Below, piece after piece: positions 26,911-35,639 of a stretch of DNA of 64,000 nt. Below the pieces are notes generated by a model, which had not been told where the DNA came from, did not search any database, and saw nothing but the letters and a program-made list of their open reading frames with translations. Position 1 is the stretch's first letter; every line of letters starts with the position of its first letter. A program made the translations under genes and the position numbers. The stretch comes from Caulobacter vibrioides (GTDB taxonomy: Bacteria > Pseudomonadota > Alphaproteobacteria > Caulobacterales > Caulobacteraceae): positions 2,232,001 to 2,296,000 of the forward strand of contig NZ_CP023315.3 of assembly GCF_002310375.3 (NCBI RefSeq), written 5' to 3'.

Positions 26911-27855
26911 CTAGAGTGACTTGGCGAACGCTTCGAGGTCCGCTGGCGTGTTGAGAGGGACGGCTTCAGCGTCAGGGGCGATGCGCTTGGCTATGCCCGA
27001 CAGCACCTTGCCGGCGCCCGCCTCAGCAAAGCGCGTGACGCCGCCTTCGGTCGCCATCCAGGTCATGCTTTCGCGCCAACGCACGCGGCCGGTGACCTGC
27101 TCGACCAGCAGCTTGCGGATCATGTCGGGGTCGTGGATGGGCGCGGCGGTGACGTTGGCCACCAGCGGCGCGCGCGGGGCGACGATAGTCGCGGCGGCCA
27201 GGGCGGTCGCCATCTCGTCGGCGGCCGGCTGCATCAGCGGGCAGTGGAACGGGGCCGAGACGTTCAGCGGAATGGCCCGCGCGCCGAGCTCTTTGGCCTT
27301 TTCGATGGCCTTGTCGACGGCGGCCTTGGCGCCCGAGATCACGACATTGCCGTTGTTGTTGTCGTTGGCCACGACGCAGACGCCGACTTCCGAGCCGGCG
27401 GCGGCGGCGGCTTCGGCCAAAGCGAGATCCGTCTTGGGACCAATCAGCGAGGCCATCGCGCCCTCGCCTACCGGCACGGCGCGCTGCATGGCCTGGCCGC
27501 GCAGCTTCAGGAGGCGCGCAGTATCCGACAGGCTGATGGCGCCGGCGGCGGCCAGGGCCGAGTATTCGCCCAGCGAGTGGCCGGCGACGAAGGCGGCCTT
27601 GTCGATCCCGACGCCGAATTCCTTCTCCAGCGTGCGCGTCGCCGCCAGGCTGACGGCCATCAGAGCGGGCTGGGCGTTCTCGGTCAGCGTCAGGTCGCCT
27701 TCGGGACCTTCCTTCATCAGGGCGAACAGCTTTTGGCCCAGGGCGTCATCGACTTCCTGGAACACTTCACGCGCCGCTGCAAAGGCCTCGGCGAGATCCG
27801 CGCCCATGCCGACCGACTGGCTGCCCTGACCCGGGAAAATGAAGGCGATGCTCAT
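26911..27855 (-). CDS. fabD: Malonyl CoA-acyl carrier protein transacylase
   Basis: A 314-residue FabD, which loads malonyl units onto ACP. The nucleophile motif GHSLGEYSALAAAG, the N-terminal FPGQGSQSVGMG, the catalytic-arginine segment LLKLRGQAMQRAV and the His in VSAPFHCPLMQPA are intact. The length is normal. It heads the fabD-fabG-(methyltransferase)-acpP-fabF run and is divergent from the peroxiredoxin gene across 167 bp, which must contain its promoter. Confidence 0.97.
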   Translation of the reverse strand: MSIAFIFPGQGSQSVGMGADLAEAFAAAREVFQEVDDALGQKLFALMKEGPEGDLTLTENAQPALMAVSLAATRTLEKEFGVGIDKAAFVAGHSLGEYSALAAAGAISLSDTARLLKLRGQAMQRAVPVGEGAMASLIGPKTDLALAEAAAAAGSEVGVCVVANDNNNGNVVISGAKAAVDKAIEKAKELGARAIPLNVSAPFHCPLMQPAADEMATALAAATIVAPRAPLVANVTAAPIHDPDMIRKLLVEQVTGRVRWRESMTWMATEGGVTRFAEAGAGKVLSGIAKRIAPDAEAVPLNTPADLEAFAKSL

Positions 27856-28022
27856 CTAAGCCCGCTCCGTTTCTAAAGAGATTCAAGGCCGGGAGGGTTA
27901 GGGTAAAGCCGCCGGACGAGCAAGTGCGACGCCGTGTGGCGACCAGAGCTTGCAATCACCGCGACCACGTCCAAAGTGCGCCCGCCCACGTACCCTGACC
28001 ATCTTTCCTTCGGAGTCGCGCC

Positions 28023-28559
28023 ATGAAGTTCGTTCTCGCCGGTGTCGCCGCAGTCGCCCTCGCTTTCGCGTCCCCCGCCCTGGCCGCCCTGAAGGCCGGC
28101 GACAAGGCCCCGGACTTCAGCGCCAAGGGCGCCCTGGCCGGCAAGGACTTTGACTTCAACCTCGCCAAGGCGCTGAAGAAGGGTCCGGTGGTGCTTTACT
28201 TCTTCCCGGCCGCCTACACCGCCGGCTGCACCGCCGAGGCGCGCGAGTTCGCTGAAGCGACCCCGGAATTCGAAAAGCTGGGCGCCACGGTGATCGGCGT
28301 CACGGCCGGCAATGTCGACCGCCTCAAGGACTTTTCCAAGGAGCACTGCCGCGACAAGTTCGCCGTCGCCGCCGCCGACAAGGCGCTGATCAAGGCCTAT
28401 GACGTGGCCCTGGCGGTGAAGCCCGACTGGTCGAACCGCACCTCTTATGTGATCGCGCCCAACGGCAAGATCCTGCTCAGCCACACCGACGGCAACTTCA
28501 TGGGCCACGTGACCCAGACCATGGGCGCGGTGAAGGCCTACAAGGCCGCCAAGAAGTAA
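28023..28559 (+). CDS. Exported Bcp/AhpC-type peroxiredoxin
   Basis: A 178-residue peroxiredoxin with a signal peptide (MKFVLAGVAAVALAFASPALA, cleavage near residue 21), so it acts in the periplasm. The fold begins KAGDKAPDFSAKG; the active-site segment FFPAAYTAGCTAEAREFAE contains the peroxidatic Cys preceded by the usual Thr (T-x-x-C), and a second Cys (KEHC) may resolve it. The length without the signal is typical of 1-Cys/Bcp-like enzymes. It reduces peroxides using thiols. It is divergent from fabD and is followed by a separate AraC-type gene. Confidence 0.9.
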   Translation: MKFVLAGVAAVALAFASPALAALKAGDKAPDFSAKGALAGKDFDFNLAKALKKGPVVLYFFPAAYTAGCTAEAREFAEATPEFEKLGATVIGVTAGNVDRLKDFSKEHCRDKFAVAAADKALIKAYDVALAVKPDWSNRTSYVIAPNGKILLSHTDGNFMGHVTQTMGAVKAYKAAKK

Positions 28560-28627
28560 CGAGCGTTTTTGGATTCCGACCAGCCGCGCGGGTTGAAGCT
28601 CGCGCGCGCTGGCGGCCATGATCGGTC

Positions 28628-29740
28628 ATGACCGATCTCGTGCAAATCGAACTCGCCGTACGCGGCCTGGCCGCCGGCGCCTTCGCCGCCACGGGCGTTT
28701 CGCTCGCCGCCAGCCGAAAGATGACCCCGGTCCGGTGGCTGGGGGTCCTGCTGATGGCTTGCGCGATCTCTCATGTGATCGATAGCCATTTCTTCTACAC
28801 CGAGGGCCGCCATTTCAGCGTCCTGACCTGGGCTCTGTCCGCCTGGACCGCCGCTGTGTTCTGGCTGTTCTGCTCCGTCCTGTTCGAGGATGAGCCGAAG
28901 ATCCCAACCTGGCGCTTCATCGTGCCGGCGTTCGTGATCGTTCAGTGGGCCGCTGGCGCGTTTCTGCCGCCTTCACCAGCGCGGGCCGCCGTCTGGTGGA
29001 GCTTCGCCGCCGTCTCCGTCATGATTCATAGCCACATCCTGCTGATGGCCTGGCGCGGTTGGCGGATCGACCTCGTAGAGCGTCGCCGCCACCTTCGCGC
29101 GCCGATCGCAGCGGCGGCCACGGGCTACATGTTCGTTCAGACGCTCTGCGATTTCGGCTTTGGTCAGGGCCCAGTCCTGCCGAGCCTCGCCCAAGCGTTC
29201 GGGCTGGCCGCACTGGGTATCGGCGCACCGCTGGCCCTGCTGCGCGCCGAGCCGGTGCTGGTCCAGGCCTCGCTGGCCGCCGGCGAAGCCCCCTCTCCGA
29301 AGTCCGCCGAAGCCCTCGACCTCACCCCCGCCGATCGCCTGGTCCTGGCGCGCCTCGACAAGGCGATGAACGATAACGAAGTCTGGCGGGGCGAGGACCT
29401 GTCGATCGGAACCCTGGCCGCCCTGGTCGGCGCGCCCGAGCACCGCCTGCGCAAGCTGATCAACGGCACGCTGGGCCACCGCAACTTCGCCGACTACGTC
29501 AACGGTCGGCGGATCGAAGCCGCCAAGGTCGCGCTGGCCGATCCCGAACAGGCGCTCAAGTCGGTGTCGACCATCGCCTATGAGCTAGGCTTTGCGTCGC
29601 TGGGTCCCTTCAACCGGGCCTTCCGCGCTGTGACGGGCGTAACCCCCACCGCCTGGCGCCTGGAAGCGACACCCGCCTACGCGCCCCTGAGGCTGGTCGA
29701 AACCGGGGAAGGCGCGTCGAAAAGCGACAAGCGGGCCTGA
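28628..29740 (+). CDS. Membrane-embedded AraC-family transcriptional regulator
   Basis: A 370-residue protein with an N-terminal membrane domain (about seven hydrophobic segments to residue 225, including LGVLLMACAISHVID and FRVIPAF-like spans) and a C-terminal AraC DNA-binding domain (about 240-355). The helix-turn-helix block HRLRKLINGTLGHRNFADYVNGRR and the second motif LGFASLGPFNRAFRAVTGVTPTAWR are typical. Such membrane-sensor AraC proteins occur in alphaproteobacteria, with the signal unknown. It may regulate the adjacent fatty acid hydroxylase gene, which starts 73 bases after its stop on the same strand. Start ATG 28628. Confidence 0.85.
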   Translation: MTDLVQIELAVRGLAAGAFAATGVSLAASRKMTPVRWLGVLLMACAISHVIDSHFFYTEGRHFSVLTWALSAWTAAVFWLFCSVLFEDEPKIPTWRFIVPAFVIVQWAAGAFLPPSPARAAVWWSFAAVSVMIHSHILLMAWRGWRIDLVERRRHLRAPIAAAATGYMFVQTLCDFGFGQGPVLPSLAQAFGLAALGIGAPLALLRAEPVLVQASLAAGEAPSPKSAEALDLTPADRLVLARLDKAMNDNEVWRGEDLSIGTLAALVGAPEHRLRKLINGTLGHRNFADYVNGRRIEAAKVALADPEQALKSVSTIAYELGFASLGPFNRAFRAVTGVTPTAWRLEATPAYAPLRLVETGEGASKSDKRA

Positions 29741-29813
29741 TTTCAACATCGGCGCGACGGCTCAAGCTCCGCGGGCTTCCCTGGCGACGTCCCACTCATT
29801 GGCGGAGCGCCCG

Positions 29814-30623
29814 ATGCTAGACCACCTGATCCCTTTCGCCCGCAACTGGCTGATCGCCATGCAGGTCGACGTGACACGCTATGCCGTGTTCGCGATCGGC
29901 GTCTGGTTCGTCCTCTGGGTGCTGCTCGCCAAGCCCATGGCGGGCCGCAAGATCCGCGACACCCACCCTCCCGGGCGGCAACTGCTGACCGAGTTCGCGA
30001 TCTCGATCCGCTCGGTGATGGTGTTCTCGACCTTCGGACTGATCACCTTCGGCCTGTTCCGCGCCGGCTGGCTGCCAGGGCCACTGATCGCCAAGGGCTG
30101 GGGTCCGGTCTGGTTCTGGACCAGCCTGGTGCTCATGATCATCGCCCATGACGCCTGGTTCTACTGGACGCATCGGATGATCCACGACCGGCGGCTGTTC
30201 CGGACCTTTCACCGGCGTCATCACCGGTCGAACAACCCCTCGCCCTTCACCGCCTACAGCTTCGACCTGGGCGAAGCGGCGATCAACGCGCTGTTCGTGC
30301 CCCTCTGGATGATCCTCGTCCCCACCCAGTGGCCGGTGGTCGGCCTCTTTGTGCTGCATCAGATCGCGCGAAACACGATCGGTCATTCCGGCTATGAGCT
30401 GTTTCCCGCGCGCAAGGACGGCCAGCCGTTGATCCCCTGGCTGACGACGGTCACCCACCACGACCTACACCACGCCCAGGCGGGGTGGAACTACGGCCTC
30501 TATTTCACCTGGTGGGATAAGCTCATGGGCACCGAGCACCCGGAGTATCTGCAGCGCTTCGCGGCCGTGACGGCCCGCAAGGACAAGGCTCTGGCGACTA
30601 CCAGCTCGCCTTCACCAGCTTGA
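29814..30623 (+). CDS. Sterol desaturase / fatty acid hydroxylase family membrane protein
   Basis: A 269-residue membrane di-iron enzyme. Four hydrophobic segments occur, and the histidine clusters HDAWFYWTHRMIHD, FRTFHRRHHRSN and THHDLHHAQ provide the eight-histidine metal site of the fatty acid hydroxylase superfamily (PF04116). It would hydroxylate or desaturate a lipid substrate in the inner membrane, but the substrate cannot be predicted. ATG 29814 is chosen over TTG 29799. Its 3' end overlaps the convergent exported hypothetical gene by 26 bases. It may form a unit with the upstream AraC regulator. Confidence 0.9.
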   Translation: MLDHLIPFARNWLIAMQVDVTRYAVFAIGVWFVLWVLLAKPMAGRKIRDTHPPGRQLLTEFAISIRSVMVFSTFGLITFGLFRAGWLPGPLIAKGWGPVWFWTSLVLMIIAHDAWFYWTHRMIHDRRLFRTFHRRHHRSNNPSPFTAYSFDLGEAAINALFVPLWMILVPTQWPVVGLFVLHQIARNTIGHSGYELFPARKDGQPLIPWLTTVTHHDLHHAQAGWNYGLYFTWWDKLMGTEHPEYLQRFAAVTARKDKALATTSSPSPA

Positions 30624-31257
30624 CCATCGCGCGGGCGTCCTGGAGCCGCCAGGACTCCCGCTCGTTGTTCACCCCGCGCAGGCTGACCGTGATTTCGGCC
30701 GGCAGATCGAACGGGCGGGTCAGGCTGAGATCGACGCCCTCGTCGCCCATGGTTCCCCCACCGATGGCGATGGAACCGACCGACTTGCCGTCAAGGGTCA
30801 GGGAAGAGCGGATGTTCGCCCGCGCCACGGGCGCGACACCCGGCGCGGCGACCGGCTGGCTGGCGTCCATGTCCATCGACACACGGATGTAGTTTGCACG
30901 CGGCAACAGGCCAAAGCCGAACAGCTTCGACATCGACGAGCGGAGCCTGGCCTCGCTTTCGTTCCAAGAGGCGCCCAGCGCCAGCGAACGCTGACCCACC
31001 CGCTCATCGTCAGGCTTCTGGGTCAGGTTCAGATCGAAATCGTAGGTCGGGTTTTCAGGCATGCCCGACGACTTGACCGTCAGGGCGACCTTTTCCTTGT
31101 CGGTGGAGAGATCCAGCGGCAAGGCCGCGTAGTAGCCGGCGAAGCGGCCATCCTTGGCCGAGACCGACATGGCGGGCTTCTGGATGATCTCGGCATGCGC
31201 AGCGCCGGCGGCTGCAGCCGCCGCGAGCACGATCCAAAGACGAGCACCGATCCCCAT
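30598..31257 (-). CDS. Exported hypothetical protein
   Basis: A 219-residue protein with a clear signal peptide (ARLWIVLAAAAAAGAAHAEII, cleavage after AHA). The mature part alternates beta-strand-like stretches (VALTVKSSGMPENPTYDFDLNL; ARANIRSSLTLDGKSVGSIAIG) and has no cysteine, so it is probably a periplasmic or surface beta-rich protein. I do not recognise a family. It converges with the fatty acid hydroxylase, overlapping by 26 bases, and is divergent from the rpsF operon; the upstream 268-bp region must hold both promoters. Confidence 0.75.
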   Translation of the reverse strand: MGIGARLWIVLAAAAAAGAAHAEIIQKPAMSVSAKDGRFAGYYAALPLDLSTDKEKVALTVKSSGMPENPTYDFDLNLTQKPDDERVGQRSLALGASWNESEARLRSSMSKLFGFGLLPRANYIRVSMDMDASQPVAAPGVAPVARANIRSSLTLDGKSVGSIAIGGGTMGDEGVDLSLTRPFDLPAEITVSLRGVNNERESWRLQDARAMVKLVKASW

Positions 31258-31525
31258 GCACGCCTGCTAACATACTTGAGCTTGGCCTTGGAAGCCTTCG
31301 CGGCCATTTGTAAGACAGTTCGCGTGAACGCCTGTTTTGGCGGCAAACCCAGCGGCGGCTTGCGTTTCGAGCCTGTGTCCTGTAATAGCGCGCGCTCTCA
31401 CGGAAGGCGGTCTTGCACGCACCCATCGGGGACCGAGGTTCGCCTCGCTCGGCTTGCAGGATCCATCGTGGTCGACGGACTTCCGTCGTCGTCCGCGCCG
31501 CCTTCCACAACGGAAGAAGGAAAAC
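31258..31525 (+). promoter_or_regulatory. Leader and promoter region of the rpsF-rpsR-rplI operon
   Basis: This 268-bp stretch has no gene. It contains a weak promoter candidate (TTGCGT 31360-31365, TGTAAT 31381-31386) and three perfect short hairpins before rpsF: CGAGG-TTCG-CCTCG (31434-31447), GACGGA-CT-TCCGTC (31474-31487) and CTTCC-ACAAC-GGAAG (31502-31516). The last abuts the ribosome-binding site AAGG (31517-31520). The structured leader fits the known theme of S6:S18 autoregulation, but the match to that RNA motif is not verified. Confidence 0.45.
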
Positions 31526-31906
31526 ATGGCGTTCTACGAACACGTGGTCATCGCGCGGCAGGACATCTCGCCGCAACAGGCCGAAGCTCTGAACGAGCAA
31601 CTCAAAGCCCTGATCGAAGAGAATGGCGGTCACATCGCCAAGATCGAGTACTGGGGCCTGCGTAACCTCACCTACCGCATCAAGAAGAACCGCAAGGGTC
31701 ACTATTCCCTGCTCGCGATCGACGCCCCGGCGCCGGCCGTGAAGGAAATGGAGCGCCAGCTGCTGATCAATGAAGACGTTCTGCGCTTCATGACGATCCG
31801 CGTTGAAGAGCTGGACCTGGAACTGTCGCCGGTTCTCGCCCGTCGTGACCGTGGCGATCGCCCGGAACGTCCGCGCGAAGACTTCGGCGCTCAGGCTCAG
31901 GCGTAA
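31526..31906 (+). CDS. rpsF: 30S ribosomal protein S6
   Basis: A 126-residue S6, which pairs with S18 on the platform of the small ribosomal subunit. The N-terminus [15 protein letters not shown], the [18 protein letters not shown] segment and the [15 protein letters not shown] strand are characteristic. The C-terminal tail is charged and glutamine/alanine-rich, as in alphaproteobacteria. GAAGAAGG lies six bases upstream of ATG 31526; the open frame further upstream is leader. It is first in the rpsF-rpsR-rplI operon. Confidence 0.98.
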
Positions 31907-31920
31907 GGGAGAGATAGATC

Positions 31921-32199
31921 ATGACCGATACGACTGCTCCCGAAGCCGGCGCTCCGGCCGCCGCCGCTGGCGGCGCTCGCCGCCCGTTCTTCCGTCGCCG
32001 CAAGGTTTGCCCGTTCTCGGGCGCCAACGCGCCGAAGATCGACTACAAAGACGTGAAGCTGCTGCAGCGCTACGTCTCCGAACGCGGCAAGATCGTGCCG
32101 TCGCGCATCACCGCGGTGTCGGCCAAGAAGCAACGCGAACTGGCCAAGGCCATCAAGCGCGCCCGCTTCCTGGCTCTGCTCCCCTACGTCGTGAAGTAA
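31921..32199 (+). CDS. rpsR: 30S ribosomal protein S18
   Basis: A 92-residue S18. The core [26 protein letters not shown] and [37 protein letters not shown] are typical. The N-terminal 20 residues are Ala/Gly-rich and probably disordered, as in other alphaproteobacteria. A GGGAGAG ribosome-binding site precedes ATG 31921. It sits between rpsF and rplI with gaps of 14 and 13 bases, so it is co-transcribed. Confidence 0.98.
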
Positions 32200-32212
32200 G
32201 GGAGACGCCACG

Positions 32213-32797
32213 ATGAAAGTCATTCTGCTCGAACGCGTTGAAGGCACCGGCGTCCTCGGCGACGAAGTCACCGTCAAGGACGGCTTCGCCCGGAACTACC
32301 TGCTGCCCCGCGGCAAGGCCCTGCGCGCCACCAAGGCGAACCTGGCCACCTTCGAAGCTCAGCGCGCTGAGATCGAAGCCCGCAACGTGAAGAACCGCGA
32401 ATCCGCCGAAAAGAACGGCGAGTCGCTGGACGGCACGCAATACGTCCTGATCCGTCAGGCTGGCGAAAGCGGCCAGCTGTACGGTTCGGTCGCCGGTCGC
32501 GACGTGGCTGACGCCATCCGCGCCGAAGGCGGCAAGGTCGACCGCTCGATGGTCGTCCTGGACAAGCCGATCAAGACGCTCGGCGTCCACGAAGTGAAGG
32601 TGAAGCTGCACGCTGAAGTGACCATCACGGTCACCCTCAACATCGCGCGCAGCGCCGACGAAGCCGAGCGCCAAGCGCGCGGCGAGAACGTGATCAACTC
32701 GCAGTTCGAGGAAGATCGCGCGGCCGAAGCCGAAGCCGCCCAAGACATGGCGGAAGGCGGCGCCGGCTCGTTCGAAGGCGACCACTACGAAGCCTAA
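32213..32797 (+). CDS. rplI: 50S ribosomal protein L9
   Basis: A 194-residue L9. The N-terminal signature VEGTGVLGDEVTVKDGFARNYLLPRGKAL (with variations) and the C-terminal domain KVKLHAEVTITVTLNIAR are typical. The usual length is about 150; here roughly 40 extra residues form an acidic Glu/Ala-rich tail (EEDRAAEAEAAQDMAEGG), a pattern seen in alphaproteobacterial L9. It ends the operon and is followed by a strong terminator. Confidence 0.97.
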   Translation: MKVILLERVEGTGVLGDEVTVKDGFARNYLLPRGKALRATKANLATFEAQRAEIEARNVKNRESAEKNGESLDGTQYVLIRQAGESGQLYGSVAGRDVADAIRAEGGKVDRSMVVLDKPIKTLGVHEVKVKLHAEVTITVTLNIARSADEAERQARGENVINSQFEEDRAAEAEAAQDMAEGGAGSFEGDHYEA

Positions 32798-32830
32798 TCC
32801 CGTCCGGGATCGGAGCTTTGTTACGAAAGA

Positions 32831-32859
32831 CGGCGCGGAGCGATCCGCGCCGTTTTTTT
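32831..32859 (+). terminator. Intrinsic terminator of the rpsF-rpsR-rplI operon
   Basis: A perfect 9-bp stem (32831-32839 with 32844-32852) closing a GCGA loop is followed immediately by seven Ts. It is 34 bases after the rplI stop. Confidence 0.95.
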
Positions 32860-32882
32860 CTGCGCCCGTTATGAGAACGCTT

Positions 32883-32942
32883 CGATGCTGGGCGCCTTGT
32901 GTCTAAATTATGAACGACCCATGTTCTCGATGCGGGGCGCCT
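32883..32942 (+). promoter_or_regulatory. Direct repeat upstream of the TonB-dependent receptor gene
   Basis: CGATGCTGGGCGCCT (32883-32897) recurs as CGATGCGGGGCGCCT (32928-32942), 14 of 15 identical and 45 bases apart, about four helical turns. GAGAAC precedes the first copy and GTTCTC the second, so each is flanked by one arm of an inverted GAGAAC/GTTCTC pair. It could bind a regulator of the downstream receptor. Confidence 0.45.
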
Positions 32943-33002
32943 AGACCCCGTCCGGCGCGCGCCGCGATGCGCGGAGCGCACCGATCACGAGAGGGGTAAT
33001 CG

Positions 33003-35432
33003 ATGCGCTACAAGACCTTCCTGCTCGCCGCTGTCTCGGTTGCAAGCTTTGCGACCATGGCCCACGCCCAGACGGCCCGCGACAACGACCAAACATCCGT
33101 CGAAGAGCTGGTCGTCACAGGCACCCGGACCGCCGGCCGAACGCGACTGGACACGCTGGCTCCGGTCGATGTCGTCAATGAAAAGGCGCTGACCCGCACG
33201 GGCACCACCGAACTGGCCCAATCGCTGTCGACCCTGGCGCCGTCGATCAACTTCCCCCGCCCGGCCATCACCGACGGCACCGACCACATTCGCCCGGCGA
33301 CGCTGCGCGGCCTCGCGCCGGACCAGACTCTGGTGCTCGTCAATGGCGCGCGGCGGCATTCTTCGGCCCTGGTGAATGTGAATGGCTCGATCGGGCGCGG
33401 CTCGGCCGCCGTCGACCTGAACGCCATCCCGACCATCGCGCTGGACCGCGTCGAAGTCCTGCGCGACGGCGCCTCGGCGCAGTACGGCTCGGACGCCATC
33501 GCCGGCGTCATCAACCTGCGTCTTCGCGAAGCGCGCTCGGGCGGCGGCGCGACCATCACCTACGGCGGCTACAACACCCTGGTTGAAACCGCACGCAACA
33601 CCGACGGCCGCCGCGAGCGCGATGGTGAAACCGTAACCGTCCAGGCCTGGCAGGGCCTGCCGCTGGGCGCCGACGGCTTCCTGACCGTCTCGGCCGAGTA
33701 TCGCGACCGCAACTCCACCAGCCGCGGCGACATCGACGTTCGCGTCACGCCGGCACGGGTGACCTCGCGCTTCGGCGACGCCGAGGTGAAGGACAAGACC
33801 GTCTATCTGAACGCCGGCCTGCCGGTTGGCTCGGGCTGGGAAGCCTATGGCTGGGCCGGCTACCAGACGCGCGAAGGCGGCAGCGCCGCGTTCCCGCGCA
33901 TCGTCGGCGACGCGCGCCAGACGCCGGTCGCCTCGATCTATCCGAACGGCTACCTGCCGATCATCGCCACCGACATCGAAGACTCCACGGCCGCCTTTGG
34001 CCTGAAGGGCGATCTGGCGGGCTTCAAGGTCGACCTCAACGTCGTCTACGGCAAGAACAAGATCGACTACCGCACCGAGAGCTCGGCCAACGCCTCGTAC
34101 GGCGCGGCCAGCCAGACCAGCTTCCAGTCCGGCGGCATGACCTATGATCAGACCGTGGTGGGCCTGGACGTGTCGCGCGGCGTGGACATCGGCGCCTATG
34201 AGCCGCTGAACGTCGCCTTCGGCGCTGAAGCCCGCTGGGAAGGCTATTCGATCCGCGCCGGCGAGCCGACCTCGTATAACCGTGGCCCGATCACCACGGC
34301 CGCCGCGGGCGCGCAGGGCTTCCCCGGCTTCCAGCCGTCAAACGTGCTGTCGCGGGACCGTGACAATATCGGTCTCTATCTCGACCTGGAATCGCGCCTG
34401 ACCGAGCGCTTCACCGCCTCGGCCGCCATCCGCTACGAGGACTATTCGGACTTCGGCTCGACGACGACCGGCAAGCTGGCCGCGCGCTACGAGCTGGCCG
34501 ACGGCTTCGCCCTGCGCGGCGCGGCCTCGACCGGGTTCCGGGCCCCGGCCCTGCAGCAGCAGTTCTTCACCACCACCTCGACGAACTTCATCATCGTCAA
34601 CGGTGTCTCCACGCCGGTCGAGGTCGGCACCTTCCCGGCCACCAGCGCGGTGGCCAGGGTGCTGGGCGCCAAGCCGCTGGAAGCCGAAAAGTCCAACAAC
34701 TATTCGGCTGGCCTGGTGTTTCACCGCGGTCCGTTCGAGCTGACCGTCGACGCCTATCAGATCAAGATCGACAACCGGATCGTGCTCTCCGAGAACATCC
34801 AGGGCGCGGCCACCGGTTCGGCCACCGCCGTGGCGATCTACAACATGCTGGCGCCGTTCAACGTGACGGCGGCGCGCTTTTTCCTCAACGGCGTCGACAC
34901 CAAGACCAAGGGCGTCGACGTGGTGGCGCGCTATCGGATCGACGACGATCAAGCCGGACGCTTCGACCTGACGGCGGCGGCCAACTTCAACAAGACCGAC
35001 GTCACCAAGCTGCCGACGACCAATACGATCTCGTCGCTGCCCGTGCCGCCGTCCCTGTTCGCCCGCGCCAACGTGCTGACCTTCGAGGAAGGCACGCCCA
35101 AGCGGAAGATCACCCTGGCGGGCGACTGGAGCCGCGAAGCCTGGGGCGCGACCCTGAAGACCACCTTCTATGGCTCGGTTCTGTCGCCCAACAACGATCC
35201 CACCGGCGCGTTCGACGTGCGCACGGGCGCAAAGGCGGTCGTCGATCTGGAAGGCCGCTACGCCATCAACGAGCGGCTTAACCTGGCCGTCGGCGCCAAC
35301 AACCTGTTCGACGAGTACCCCAACCGCACGCCGGCGAACATCAACACGACGAACGCGACAGCCTTCACCGGCTTCTCGCCGTTCGGTTTCAACGGGCGCT
35401 TCTTCTACGGCCGCATCAGCGTCAGCTGGTAA
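33003..35432 (+). CDS. TonB-dependent outer-membrane receptor
   Basis: An 809-residue receptor. A signal peptide (ends near TMAHAQ) is followed by the TonB box VEELVVTGTR, then a plug domain of about residues 45-165 (LRGLAPDQTLVLVNGARRHS ... DRVEVLRDGASAQYGSDAIAGVINLRL), then a 22-strand barrel with the terminal strand ending RISVSW. GAGAGGGG lies just upstream of the ATG. It would import a ligand with energy from TonB-ExbBD; no adjacent catabolic, siderophore or regulator gene reveals the substrate. A direct repeat upstream may mark an operator, and a terminator follows. Confidence 0.95.
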   Translation: MRYKTFLLAAVSVASFATMAHAQTARDNDQTSVEELVVTGTRTAGRTRLDTLAPVDVVNEKALTRTGTTELAQSLSTLAPSINFPRPAITDGTDHIRPATLRGLAPDQTLVLVNGARRHSSALVNVNGSIGRGSAAVDLNAIPTIALDRVEVLRDGASAQYGSDAIAGVINLRLREARSGGGATITYGGYNTLVETARNTDGRRERDGETVTVQAWQGLPLGADGFLTVSAEYRDRNSTSRGDIDVRVTPARVTSRFGDAEVKDKTVYLNAGLPVGSGWEAYGWAGYQTREGGSAAFPRIVGDARQTPVASIYPNGYLPIIATDIEDSTAAFGLKGDLAGFKVDLNVVYGKNKIDYRTESSANASYGAASQTSFQSGGMTYDQTVVGLDVSRGVDIGAYEPLNVAFGAEARWEGYSIRAGEPTSYNRGPITTAAAGAQGFPGFQPSNVLSRDRDNIGLYLDLESRLTERFTASAAIRYEDYSDFGSTTTGKLAARYELADGFALRGAASTGFRAPALQQQFFTTTSTNFIIVNGVSTPVEVGTFPATSAVARVLGAKPLEAEKSNNYSAGLVFHRGPFELTVDAYQIKIDNRIVLSENIQGAATGSATAVAIYNMLAPFNVTAARFFLNGVDTKTKGVDVVARYRIDDDQAGRFDLTAAANFNKTDVTKLPTTNTISSLPVPPSLFARANVLTFEEGTPKRKITLAGDWSREAWGATLKTTFYGSVLSPNNDPTGAFDVRTGAKAVVDLEGRYAINERLNLAVGANNLFDEYPNRTPANINTTNATAFTGFSPFGFNGRFFYGRISVSW

Positions 35433-35465
35433 GCCCACAAGGTCTTCAGACCATCGCCCATGGCG

Positions 35466-35499
35466 GGGCGCGGAGGGTGATCTCCGCGCCCTTTCCTTT
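35466..35499 (+). terminator. Terminator of the TonB-dependent receptor gene
   Basis: A perfect 10-bp stem (35466-35475 with 35482-35491), loop GGTGAT, followed by TTTCCTTT. It lies 34 bases after the receptor stop. The remaining 140 bases before dnaB show no other gene. Confidence 0.85.
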
Positions 35500-35639
35500 G
35501 GGCCGACGTCAGAAGCGGACGCCTTCGTCGGCGCGTGCTCTTGCACATCTGGCCGGCTAAAACATACACAGAACATCCCCGTTCATCTTGGGACGCCGGG
35601 CAACTGGCCCGCGCGTCGCAAAGCGCGTCGCGTTAACTT

